A stretch of DNA of 64,000 nt, from contig JBBHKE010002782.1 of NCBI GenBank assembly GCA_037447655.1, positions 211,851 through 275,850 of the forward strand, written 5' to 3'. Positions 53,796 through 63,121 of the stretch are shown here, in pieces. Source of the DNA: Zygnema cylindricum (lineage: Eukaryota > Streptophyta > Zygnematophyceae > Zygnematales > Zygnemataceae). Numbering within the stretch: position 1 is the first letter of the stretch; the number at the start of each line of letters is the position of its first letter. The position numbers were made by a program, and so were the translations under genes. The notes beneath the pieces were generated by a model that was not told the origin of the DNA, made no database searches, and saw nothing but the letters and a program-made list of their open reading frames with translations.

Positions 53796-54842
53796 TGCAA
53801 TTCTGTGTCCTCCATTGGACCACAGAATACAGGAAGCCTCTAGATAGTATTTAACTAACCCACTTTAAGCCACAACCACTGCTGCCCAAGAAGGCAAAAT
53901 GACAATTTGACTGCACCCCTGTGTAGCCTGGACTCCCCTGAGTCCGTAGAAAAAAGAAACACTGAAAACGGCCAACCAGGCGATAAGTTATAGGATGGCA
54001 AAGATGCCAATTTATACAAACTCTCTGAGAGAGAGGACTATCTACCTAAATTTTCCTAAGTCCTAGTTTTTCCTAATTCCCTCTCACAGCTCCTATCTAC
54101 TGCATGTACGAACCAATCACAAAACTGTATAGTACTAGAAAGTACTACTGCCGATGTACCTTCTGTACGGCCTCTGTACGACAAGGCCATAAGTGGACGC
54201 GTGTATACTTTCCACTCATCCGTACGTTCCTCGGAATTCCCGCGACCGAATGATGTCTCCCCACGTGGCGCCAGGTGATGCCACGTCACTAAATGCCAAA
54301 GTGACCACTCCGGGATTTCGGCGATGATGTGCGCCGTTGGATTATATGCGAAACGTAATCTTGGCCGGAATAAATACTTGCGCGATATTTGTTCCGATGT
54401 AGAAATAAAATGCGTGGTATCCGTTTTGAATTAGCGTCGTACGACGTACTTTATAAAACTGTATATATGTACGCCGTAAACAGTTTTAGTTAAATGAACT
54501 TTATCCTTTCGAACTAAATATATATCTATCACATACCATAGCACTTAGCATTGGTCCTAGTCTATTAGGATAAAGCTGACCGCTACCGGACGATTTGACG
54601 AACCGCAGGTACCGTGATCAAATCTCTGGTCCGTCAAGTAAATTTTTAGTAACCTACTAAAAATAGCTGTCTGTTGAACTAAGGCAGCCATGGATCAACC
54701 TCTCTCTCTTTCCTTCAGTGACTACAGCAAGTATGGGGGCTAGAGAGCGGAGGTGGAGGCAGGCTGTCCGTCCTTTTCTTTTTCTTTTTATAAAACCATA
54801 TTTAAACCTAGAAAATACTCTAGAAATCTATAAATTTCAACA
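53796..54842 (-). repeat. Copia-11 3' LTR
   Basis: TGTTGAAATT ... GAATTGCA in element orientation, 1047 bp. Preceded by the polypurine tract AAAATAAGGGGAG (54843-54855). Includes a copy of the gag start codon near its end. Confidence 0.95.
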
Positions 54843-54855
54843 CTCCCCTTATTTT

Positions 54856-56016
54856 CTAGTCTAATTTTAATTTTTCTTTCAACCCGCATTTTTCTCGACA
54901 ATATTTTAGTTTAGGAGAGGGCACAGGTTTGGTCATCATGTCAGCCACCATTTCTTCATCAGGTCTATACACAAGATTTAGAATTTTATTTTCAACTTTT
55001 TCTCTTACAAAGCTTAATCTTATGTCCATATGTTTTGCTTTGAAATGGTGTTTTGGATTGGCTGCAATTGCAATTGCAGCTTGGTTATCGCAAAAGATTT
55101 CATGCACTCCCTCCTTCATAAATCCCAGTTCTTGTAACAATGATTTCACCCACATTAGTTCTTTTACAGCAGAACACGACGCCATATACTCAGCCTCCAT
55201 AGTAGACTGAGCAACCACCTTTTGTTGCTTACTGCTCCAACAGCAAGCACCTTCCCCCACATACAAAACATATCCAGAAGTGCATCTTCTCATAGGTGCA
55301 TCCCCATAACTGGCGTCACTCCAAGTGGTGATATCAGTATGCTCCCCTCCCAAATGCAACCATAACTCTCTAGTTCCCACCAGATATCTCATGACTCTCT
55401 TGGCTGCCTCCCAATCTCTCTTCCTAGGATCATTAAGACTCCTACTGAGTACTCCAACTGCTGCCGCTATGTCCGGCCTGGTACAGTTCATAAAATAGAT
55501 TAAGCTTCCTACGACCTGTCTATAAGGAATAGACTTCATGAACTCTCTCTCCTCTAGACTCATCTGATCGTCTAAGATCATCACTCCTCCTTCTACACTC
55601 CCATCACTTACTTTTTTCAAGTCCATGGGAGTGGTACAACTGTTAGCATTTTCCATCTGGAATTTCTCAAGCATATTACCTATTGCTTCTTTCTGAGTAA
55701 GTCTGATAATCTTCTTCCCTCTATCTCTCTCCATTTGGATCCCCAAAATATATTTTGCCTCCCCTAAATCCTTCATATCAAATCTGCCCCTAAGATCTTT
55801 CTTTAGCCTATTGATATTATCTAAAGACTTACTTAACACAAGCAGATCATCCACATAAATTGCAATAAAAATGACACCATTCTCATCTTCAAACATATAG
55901 ATAGAATGGTCAGAGCTGATCCGGATGTATCCCAGATCGGTGAGAAACTCATCTAGTTTCTTGTTCCACTGTCGGGAGCCTGTTTCAGTCCATATAAAGA
56001 CTTTATGAGCCTGCAC
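54856..56016 (-). CDS. Copia-11 RT C-terminus and RNase H (after frameshift)
   Basis: 386 open residues in the frame shifted relative to the main polyprotein. It contains QWNKKLDEFLTDLGYIRISS, the catalytic IYVDDLLVLSKS (about residues 50-61), the connecting region (FDMKDLGEAKYILGIQMERD) and RNase H (TTWSDASYGDAPMRRCTSGY, STMEAEYMASC, FCDNQAAIAIAANPKHH). It ends MVADMMTKPVPSPKL and a Lys-rich tail. The first codons before QWNKK are shadow sequence; this segment is the continuation of the polyprotein, not a separate gene. Confidence 0.93.
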   Translation of the reverse strand: MQAHKVFIWTETGSRQWNKKLDEFLTDLGYIRISSDHSIYMFEDENGVIFIAIYVDDLLVLSKSLDNINRLKKDLRGRFDMKDLGEAKYILGIQMERDRGKKIIRLTQKEAIGNMLEKFQMENANSCTTPMDLKKVSDGSVEGGVMILDDQMSLEEREFMKSIPYRQVVGSLIYFMNCTRPDIAAAVGVLSRSLNDPRKRDWEAAKRVMRYLVGTRELWLHLGGEHTDITTWSDASYGDAPMRRCTSGYVLYVGEGACCWSSKQQKVVAQSTMEAEYMASCSAVKELMWVKSLLQELGFMKEGVHEIFCDNQAAIAIAANPKHHFKAKHMDIRLSFVREKVENKILNLVYRPDEEMVADMMTKPVPSPKLKYCREKCGLKEKLKLD

Positions 56017-59000
56017 ACTTTGCTCTCTTCTCCTTCTTCCACAAACCCCTCGGGTTGCCTCATAAAAATTTCTTCCTCTAACTCACCATTAAGAAAAGCA
56101 GTCTTAATATCCATCTGGTGAATTTCCATGTCTTCCGCTGCGGCCAGACTGAGGAGAATCCTTACCGATGGGAACTGAACAACTAGAGCAAAGGTCTCCT
56201 CATAGTCAATCCCCTCTTTTTGGGTGAACCCCTTTGCTACCAATCGAGCCTTATACCTCTCAATTGTATTATCTGGGTTCAGTTTTAGTTTAAATACCCA
56301 TTTACATCCAATAGGTTTTCTGTCTGGAGGGCAATCTGCTAGTTCCCAAGTATTTGCTTCCATGATAGAAGCCATCTCATCATTTATGGCTCTAATCCAT
56401 CTTTCTTTCTCTGGACTATTCACTGCCTCTAAGTAAGACTGAGGCTCATCTGGGTGAGATAGCTTAGTTACCTTATGGGCAGCTTGTTTTTCCTGTATCC
56501 TTTTGCTGCTCCTCCTTCCTCCCTCAAACTCCGAAGCAAGAATGGATGGAAGTCTTGGATTTCTTCTCACTGTCTCATCGGCTCCCCTGTCCATAAAAAC
56601 CGTATCTTGTCCCGCTTCTTCCATCTCCTCGAAGTCCATAGGAGTATGTGAGGTTTCCGGTGAGTCTCCTGTATCTTCGATCTCCCCTGAATCTGTAATC
56701 ACAGTTTCACTCATGTCTTTTTCGGGAACGACTGAGTTCTCCTCACTTTCGGACTCAAATCTGATCCTTATCTTCTTTGTATATTTGAAGGGGTCAAATG
56801 ACTTCCCTTCATCCATGACAACTAAGTGTTTGACCAGAATGATATCTTTCTTTGCTAAGTCATAGACTCTATATCCCTTAACATCCTCATCATATCCCAC
56901 AAAGTATCCAGGTTTTCCCTTAGCATCTAGTTTCCAGTTTTTCCTATCCGTGTCAAGACTGTAAACTTGGCTACCAAATACTTTAAGGTGTGAGATATCA
57001 GGTTTCCTTCCAACCCATCTCTCATAAGGTGTCACTCCCTTTACAGCTGAGGTAAGGACTCTATTTTTAATATAGTTGGCATAGTTCATTGCCTCTGCCC
57101 AAAATCTCTTTCCTATTTTCTTGTCTGCCAACATACTGCATGCACTATCTCCTAGTGTTCGATTCAACCTCTCAGCTACCCCATTTTGTTCCGAGTTATA
57201 TGGTACAGTTTTCTGGTGTTGCACTCCCTCATCTCTCAGATATTCCTCAAACTGGTTAGAGGTATATTCCCCCCCATTATCACTCCTTATCCTCTTAATA
57301 GGGGTTTCATGCAACTTCTCACTCCAAGCTTTATATTCTTTGAAGTAAGTGGATGCTTCAGACTTATTTTTCAGAAAGTAGACTCTAGAGTATCTAGACC
57401 AGTCATCAGTTATTGTCATCATAAACCTCTTTCCTCCAACCGAAGGTACTTTTGCAGGTCCCCAAATATCTGTGTGGACCAAATCTAACACTTTCTCACC
57501 TCTATATGTGGCGGCTTTGGGAAAGGGAAGTCTGTGAGCCTTACCTTGAGCACAACCACTACAATCATCCATTATTTCATTATCCCCAAACTGAATGCCA
57601 TCTACTACCCCAAGCTTTTTCATTTCCCTTAACCTATCTAAATGCACATGCCCCAAACGCTTATGCCAAATCATCACCTTAGGAACACCAACATAGTAAG
57701 CATTCTTCTTTTCATTACTCAAGTTAAGCCTAAACATTCCTTGGCTACCCTTATCTGTTGTGAAGTAAACTTCATTCCCATACTTAGCTGTAAAGACTCC
57801 CTTCCTGGTGAAGGTATCAAACTCTTTGTCATCTAACACAGACGTAGAGACAAGATTTTTACTCAACTGAGGAATGTAAAGTACATCTGAGAATGTAAGT
57901 ATAGAGGTCTTACCCTCCACTAAGACTTTCAGATCTACTGATCCCACTAGATCTGTAGTAACCACTCTCCCATCCCCATACTCTATCTCTACAGTAGGAA
58001 TCTTTCGTAGCTTAGTGAAGAGTTCTTTATCACGGCACATATGCATGGATGCACCTGAGTCGATGATCCATCCTTCCTGTGGAGCTTCCCGAATTGCTCC
58101 AAGGGCACACTTCTGCCTCCGAGGGATCTCCTTCTCCTCCAGACTCTCGTCAAGAAGAAGCTCCCCATCCTCCTCAGATGACTCATCCTCGATTTCTCCT
58201 GACACTTTTGTAACCACAAGTGCCTTTTTCTTCCCTCCGGAAGAACCCCCTCCACGGTTTTCTTGGAGCCTCAGCTCTGACAACTTGACACAATCTGCAA
58301 TAAAGTGTCTCGGCTTTTTGCAATAATGACAAAGACCCTTTGGGGGCCTCTGTCCCCCAGAATTATCTCTTTCCCCTCTATAAGGTTTCTTCGGATCCTT
58401 CCCCCATCGGTCCCCTCCTGCTGCTAGAGCTTGAATGCTCTTTCCTCCTCTCCTAATCTCCATTGTGTTTTCCTGCACAAGTATCATCCTGACTACTGTG
58501 TTCCATTTCCATGAACTATCAGGCATTCCCTGTACTCGGTACACTATGTTTTCGAACTCATCTGGTAATTTCATAATAAGGGTGTTAACTTTCATTTTCA
58601 TTGTACCTGTCCACCCGGCACTTTCCATTTCCATATACAAACAAGAAAGATCATTACAGTAATCTAACATCTTTCCTCCTTTGTAAGTGTAACTCAATAG
58701 CTTTTGCTCAGCCAACTGGAGCTCCTGAATAGTTCCAGCTCTATAAATCTCCACCAAACTCTCCCACAATTCCTTTGCCTTGTAAATGTGAAGATGAGGA
58801 GTGGCCAAACCTTGAGTGAGGTGCCTCAAAATGAAGTTCTTGGCAGCCATGTTTACATCCTCCCACATTTGAGTATCGTTCTCCACGGTCTTCACAATTG
58901 CCGCTCCTGATATTGTGGCAATAGGAGTAAGGGGTGTCTCCTTCCCTTTCCCCTTTTCGGACACACTGCTGTCCCCATCATCTGCCTCCTCCGCCGAGGC

Positions 59001-59204
59001 AGCCGTTGTTGCAGGAAACCTTACTCCCCTAAATCCTGGTGGAGTTCCTGAAGGTGGACGTTTCACTTGTCCACTGACGATACCCCAGTATCTTTTTTCA
59101 CACAAAGCTCCCATCATCATGGCTTCCCAATAGATGAACCCAGATCCATTGAAGGTGGGCACCCTAGAGGGTGGGCCCATAACCTGCAATTCTGTGTCCT
59201 CCAT
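55953..59204 (-). CDS. Copia-11 Gag-protease-integrase-RT polyprotein
   Basis: 1083 residues from the ATG at 59204, which lies 20 nt inside the LTR end. Gag core at residues 1-280; zinc knuckle CHYCKKPRHFIADC near 290-303; protease WIIDSGASMHMC near 378; integrase zinc region (WHKRLGHVHLDRL ... CSGCAQGKAHRLPFP) near 510-560; integrase Asp near 595 (TITDDWSRYS), Asp near 640 (IRSDNGGEYTS) and Glu near 675 (EQNGVAERLNR); RT from about 950 ([20 protein letters not shown]). At GLKQAP the frame is lost: a run that is CCCC in other copies is CCC here (about 55977), and the protein ends 6 residues later. Otherwise all catalytic residues are present. The gap could be a true mutation or an assembly error. 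Confidence 0.95.
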   Translation of the reverse strand: MEDTELQVMGPPSRVPTFNGSGFIYWEAMMMGALCEKRYWGIVSGQVKRPPSGTPPGFRGVRFPATTAASAEEADDGDSSVSEKGKGKETPLTPIATISGAAIVKTVENDTQMWEDVNMAAKNFILRHLTQGLATPHLHIYKAKELWESLVEIYRAGTIQELQLAEQKLLSYTYKGGKMLDYCNDLSCLYMEMESAGWTGTMKMKVNTLIMKLPDEFENIVYRVQGMPDSSWKWNTVVRMILVQENTMEIRRGGKSIQALAAGGDRWGKDPKKPYRGERDNSGGQRPPKGLCHYCKKPRHFIADCVKLSELRLQENRGGGSSGGKKKALVVTKVSGEIEDESSEEDGELLLDESLEEKEIPRRQKCALGAIREAPQEGWIIDSGASMHMCRDKELFTKLRKIPTVEIEYGDGRVVTTDLVGSVDLKVLVEGKTSILTFSDVLYIPQLSKNLVSTSVLDDKEFDTFTRKGVFTAKYGNEVYFTTDKGSQGMFRLNLSNEKKNAYYVGVPKVMIWHKRLGHVHLDRLREMKKLGVVDGIQFGDNEIMDDCSGCAQGKAHRLPFPKAATYRGEKVLDLVHTDIWGPAKVPSVGGKRFMMTITDDWSRYSRVYFLKNKSEASTYFKEYKAWSEKLHETPIKRIRSDNGGEYTSNQFEEYLRDEGVQHQKTVPYNSEQNGVAERLNRTLGDSACSMLADKKIGKRFWAEAMNYANYIKNRVLTSAVKGVTPYERWVGRKPDISHLKVFGSQVYSLDTDRKNWKLDAKGKPGYFVGYDEDVKGYRVYDLAKKDIILVKHLVVMDEGKSFDPFKYTKKIRIRFESESEENSVVPEKDMSETVITDSGEIEDTGDSPETSHTPMDFEEMEEAGQDTVFMDRGADETVRRNPRLPSILASEFEGGRRSSKRIQEKQAAHKVTKLSHPDEPQSYLEAVNSPEKERWIRAINDEMASIMEANTWELADCPPDRKPIGCKWVFKLKLNPDNTIERYKARLVAKGFTQKEGIDYEETFALVVQFPSVRILLSLAAAEDMEIHQMDIKTAFLNGELEEEIFMRQPEGFVEEGEESKVCRLIKSLYGLKQAPDSGTRN
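59170..59184 (-). other. Copia-11 primer binding site
   Basis: GGTTATGGGCCCACC on the minus strand, immediately after the LTR. All 15 nt are complementary to the anticodon arm and loop of plant initiator tRNA-Met. It also encodes Val-Met-Gly-Pro-Pro of Gag. Confidence 0.85.
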
Positions 59205-60231
59205 TGGACCACAGAATACAAGAAGCCTCTAGATAGTATTTAACTAACCCACTTTAAGCCACAACCACTGCTGCCCAAGAAGGCAAACTGACAATTTGAC
59301 TGCACCCGTGTGTAGCCTGGACTCCCCTGAGTCCGTAGAAAAAAGAAACACTGAAAACGGCCAACCAGGCGATAAGTTATAGGATGGCAAAGATGCCAAT
59401 TTATACAAACTCTCTGAGAGAGAGGACTATCTACCTAAATTTTCCTAAGTCCTAGTTTTTCCTAATTCCCTCTCACAGCTCCTATCTACTGCCTGTACGA
59501 ACCAATCACAAAACTGTATAGTACTAGAAAGTACTACTGCCGATGTACCTTCTGTACGGCCTCTGTACGACAAGGCCATAAGTGGACGCGTGTATACTTT
59601 CCACTCATCCGTACGTTCCTCGGAATTCCCGCGACCGAATGATGTCTCCCCATGTGGCGCCAGGTGATGCCACGTCACTAAATGCCAAAGTGACCACTCC
59701 GGGATTTTGGCGATGATGTGCGCCGTTGGATTATATGCGAAACGTAATCTTGGCCGGAATAAATACTTGCGCGATATTTGTTCCGATGTAGAAATAAAAT
59801 GCGTGGTATCCGTTTTGAATTAGCGTCGTACGACGTACTTTATAAAACTGTATATATGTACGCCGTAAACAGTTTTAGTTAAATGAACTTTATCCTTTCG
59901 AACTAAATATATATCTATCACATACCATAGCACTTAGCATTGGTCCTAGTCTATTAGGATAAAGCTGACCGCTACCGGACGATTTGACGAACCGCAGGTA
60001 CCGTGATCAAATCTCTGGTCCGTCAAGTATATTTTTAGTAACCTACTAAAAATAGCTGTCTGTTGAACTAAGGCAGCCATGGATCAACCTCTCTCTCTTT
60101 CCTTCAGTGACTACAGCAAGTATGGGGGCTAGAGAGCGGAGGTGGAGGCAGGCTGTCCGTCCTTTTCTTTTTCCTTTTATATAACCATATTTAAACCTAG
60201 AAAATACTCTAGAAATCTATAAATTTCAACA
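59185..60231 (-). repeat. Copia-11 5' LTR
   Basis: 1047 bp. Landmarks in element orientation: TGTTGAAATT, stem-loop region and CCATGGCTGCC near 60078, tRNA-like module (about 59950-60030, on the plus strand), GCCACATGG box near 59652 (CACGTGG in the 3' LTR), GTAC cluster (59500-59575), TATAAA (59400-59405), leader hairpins GGACTC-AGGG-GAGTCC and CTACAC-ACGG-GTGCAG (about 59300-59335), gag ATG at 59204. Confidence 0.95.
59400..59405 (-). promoter_or_regulatory. Copia-11 TATA box
   Basis: GTATAAA on the minus strand, about 196 nt upstream of the gag ATG, conserved at the same place in the other non-A LTRs (5079-5084, 48505-48511, 60580-60586). Confidence 0.6.
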
Positions 60232-60236
60232 TTAAA

Positions 60237-60811
60237 CGGCTATAAATTAAGGCCGACATCAATCTAACGACGGAGAAAGAAGCCGACATCGCGGAATGGT
60301 TGATTTGGCGGTTTGCGGTCATTACCACAACAGGTGATATGTGGCAACATGACATTGGATAACGCCATCTCCCGGACACACTATGGCGAACCCGGATAGG
60401 GAAGGCGTCGTCTTTCTGGCCATGTCATACAATGGCCGTACAGAAAGTACTTCGGACCAAGTACCTTTCTGTACTGTACACTCAATTTATTGGTTCCGTA
60501 CATCAGTAGGAGAGGGTTTAGAGAGGGGATTAGGACTTAGAAATTTTGAGGTAGCCGCCTCTCTCTCACAAAGCTTTTGTATAAAAGGGTCATCTTTGAC
60601 CATTGATAATTAACTGCTCAGGGGAGCAAATTCAAGGATTCTTTTTGTGGCAGACTCAGGGGAGTCAGCCCTTCCAAGGGGTGCAGTTTGGTCAGTCTGT
60701 ATTCTGTCAGGGTGTCAGCAATATTCATACAAAGCTTAAAGAATTGAGGTTATCCTAGAGGCTACTAACAAGCTGCCTACTTTGAGTACCTATGGAGGTC
60801 TCAAAGTTGCA
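60237..60811 (+). repeat. Copia-10 5' LTR, right part
   Basis: Continues the LTR after the second target copy (60232-60236). It has GTAC motifs (60436-60500), TATAAAA (60580-60586), TTTGACC, and hairpins TGCTC-AGGG-GAGCA and GACTC-AGGG-GAGTC near 60617-60668. The gag ATG is at 60792 and the LTR ends TTGCA. Confidence 0.9.
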
Positions 60812-61560
60812 GGTTATGGGCCCACCCTCTAGGGTGCCCATATTCAATGGGACAGGGTTCATCTACTGTGAGAGTATGATGATGGGAGCCCTATGTGAGA
60901 AAAGATTTTGGGGAATAGTGAGTGGGCGAGTGAAGCGCCCATCCGGTCTTGCTATTCCTCCAGGGTTTTGAGGAAGCAAATTTGGTAGGAAACTAGATCC
61001 ACCGTAATCACAGGAATCAAAAGACGAAGAAAGCATCGTGATGGAAAAAGAGAAAGAAAAAGAGAAATCCACACCAATAGCAACCGGATCTACTTTCATG
61101 TCTCCTATTCCGAGGAATGAGGAGAATGATATCGATACCTGGGACTACAACAACATGGCAGCAAAGCATTTTGTCCTCCGCCACCTCAACGAAGGACTCG
61201 CAGGTCCTCATTTGCAGGTGGAAAGGGCATCCGATCTGTGGGATGCGCTTATAGAGATGTACCGTAGCGGTACTATTCAGGAACAGAAGCTAGCAGACCA
61301 AAGGATCAATGGATACATTCACAAAGGAGAGAAGATGCTCGATTTCTGCAATGAGCTGGCTATACTCTTCATAGAGCTAAAGTGTGCCCGAAAAGTGGAA
61401 ACCGAGAAGGCAATGGTACACTGCTTACTCATGAAATTACCCGATGAGTTTGAGAACATTGTAAACCGGGTACAGGATCTACCGGACTCCAGGTGGATAT
61501 GGAATTCAATAGTTAGTATGATTCTTGTTTGAGAGAATACAATCAAAATCCGGAAGGGAG
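60792..61560 (+). pseudogene. Copia-10 gag
   Basis: Starts MEVSKLQVMGPPSRVP inside the LTR. The primer site 60812-60826 is a perfect GGTTATGGGCCCACC. A TGA near 60967 interrupts after IPPGF. The frame resumes from 61038 for 164 residues (MSPIPRNEENDIDTWDYNNM ... VLRHLNEGLAGPHLQVERAS ... MKLPDEFENIVNRVQDLPDS) and stops at 61530. Gag with two stops, otherwise alignable to Copia-9. Confidence 0.88.
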
Positions 61561-61577
61561 TTAAGAATCGACAAGCC

Positions 61578-62390
61578 TTGGCGGCTGGAGCAAGTTGGAG
61601 AAACAAAGATTCACGGAAACCCCTTGGAAGCCATGGAGGGGGAGACCTAAAAAATCAATCCGATGAATCCAGAACAAGGGGATCAAAGGGGTTTTGTCAT
61701 TTCTGTAAGAAACCCGGGCATTACATGGCAGAATGTACCAAACTGACCGAGCTTCGGATAAAGGAGGGGCAGACCGAGCGTCAAACACGAGGGAAGAAAA
61801 ATGCACTTGTCACACAGGTACTCGAGGAGGAATTCGATGAGGAGGATGACGAACTTCTCTGGGATGAGGAGTTGGAGGCAAAAACAGAAGTCGAAATTCC
61901 ACGAAAGCAGAAATGTGCTTTCGATGGATTGAAAGGCGAAGGAGGCTGGATTGTGGATTCACGTGCATCCATGCACATGTGCAAAAATAAGCATCTGTTT
62001 ACTAAGCTGAGAAAGATCCCTACAGTAGAGATTGAATATGGGGATGGGAGGGTAGTGACCACTACTTATGTAGGATCGGTAGATCTGAAAGTCGTAGTGG
62101 AGGGAAAAACCTCAATAGTTACGCTCTCCGATGTATTGTTTATTCCGTAGTTAAACAAAAATCTTATCTCTACGTCTGTATTAGATGATAAAGGTTTTGA
62201 AACTAGCACCAGAAAAAGAGTCTTTACAGCTAGCTTTGAGGAAGATGTGTATTTCACTACTGAGAAAGGTAGTCAACGAATGTTCAGGCTAGCTTTAAGT
62301 AATGAAAAACTCAAACTTTAGTATGTTGGTATCAATGATATTATGTTGTGACATAAGAGACTTGGGTATGTGAATCTAGAAAGTTCAAAA
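61578..62390 (+). pseudogene. Copia-10 zinc knuckle and protease
   Basis: Open for 190 residues: knuckle CHFCKKPGHYMAEC near residues 38-51, an acidic linker, then WIVDSRASMHMC, where the Gly of DSG is Arg as in Copia-3. A TAG at 62148 interrupts. The continuing sequence (NKNLISTSVLDDKGF) and the His of the integrase zinc region are damaged (a TGA replaces a Trp codon near 62348). Confidence 0.85.
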
Positions 62391-62392
62391 AA

Positions 62393-63121
62393 ATGAAAAA
62401 ATTGGCAGTAGTTGAAGGGATACGCTTTAGGGAAAATGATTATGTGAATGATTTCAGTGGTTGTGCTCAAGGTAAAGCACACAGATTACCATTCCCAAAG
62501 GAAGCAACTTATAGAGGAGAAAAAGTTCTTGATTTGGTATACACGGACATTTGGGGACCGGCGAGAGTGCCATCACCCGAGGGCAAAATATTTATGCTAA
62601 CCATTATTGATGATTGGTCCCTGTACTCCCGAGTATACTTTTTGAAAAATAAATTAGAAACTCCAGAGTATTTCAAACAATATAAGGCATGGGTCAAGAA
62701 ACTTCACGAGACCTCAATAAAGAGAGTAAGAAGTGACAATGGAGGGGAATATACCTCCAATCAGTTTGAGGAGTTCTTAAGGGAGGATGGTGTTCAACAT
62801 CAAAAAACAGTTTCAGAAAACCTGGAACAGAATGGTGTTGCCGAGAGATTGAATAGGACACTAAATGATACTGCCCGGATTATGTTGTCAAATAAAAGGA
62901 TAGGAAAAAGATTTTGGGCAGAAGCTATGAATTGTGCTTATTATTTGAGAAACAGAGTTCTAACTTCGGCGGTGAAAGGCCAATTTCCATATGAGAAATG
63001 GACCGACCGAAAACCAGATCTATCTCATTTAAAGGTTTTCGGTAGTAAAGTCTTCAGTTTAGATACAGATAAATCAAACTGGAAACTAGATCCTAAAGGG
63101 AAACCAGGATACTTGCTATGA
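62393..63121 (+). CDS. Copia-10 integrase
   Basis: 242 residues. The second half of the zinc region (FSGCAQGKAHRLPFP, with Phe-Ser replacing Cys-Ser) is followed by the DDE core: Asp in TIIDDWSLYSRVYF, Asp in VRSDNGGEYTS, Glu in EQNGVAERLNR. Then come RFWAEAMNCAYYLRNR and the conserved KVFSLDTDKSNWKLDPKGKPGYLL. A TGA at 63119 interrupts the C-terminal part, which continues in frame (DEDVKGYRVYDLKREDIILV). It would catalyse integration if intact; the loss of a zinc-binding Cys and the stop disable it. Confidence 0.87.
   Translation: MKKLAVVEGIRFRENDYVNDFSGCAQGKAHRLPFPKEATYRGEKVLDLVYTDIWGPARVPSPEGKIFMLTIIDDWSLYSRVYFLKNKLETPEYFKQYKAWVKKLHETSIKRVRSDNGGEYTSNQFEEFLREDGVQHQKTVSENLEQNGVAERLNRTLNDTARIMLSNKRIGKRFWAEAMNCAYYLRNRVLTSAVKGQFPYEKWTDRKPDLSHLKVFGSKVFSLDTDKSNWKLDPKGKPGYLL

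Larger units (their letters stand above)
53796..60231 (-). mobile_element. Copia-11, youngest full-length copia
   Basis: 6436 bp with two 1047-bp LTRs that differ at about nine sites by eye. A perfect 5-bp target duplication TTAAA (53791-53795 and 60232-60236) lies within the Copia-10 LTR. The coding region has one visible lesion, a 1-nt frameshift in RT near 55980. It is the most recent insertion in the window and the reference copy for its subfamily. Confidence 0.96.
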
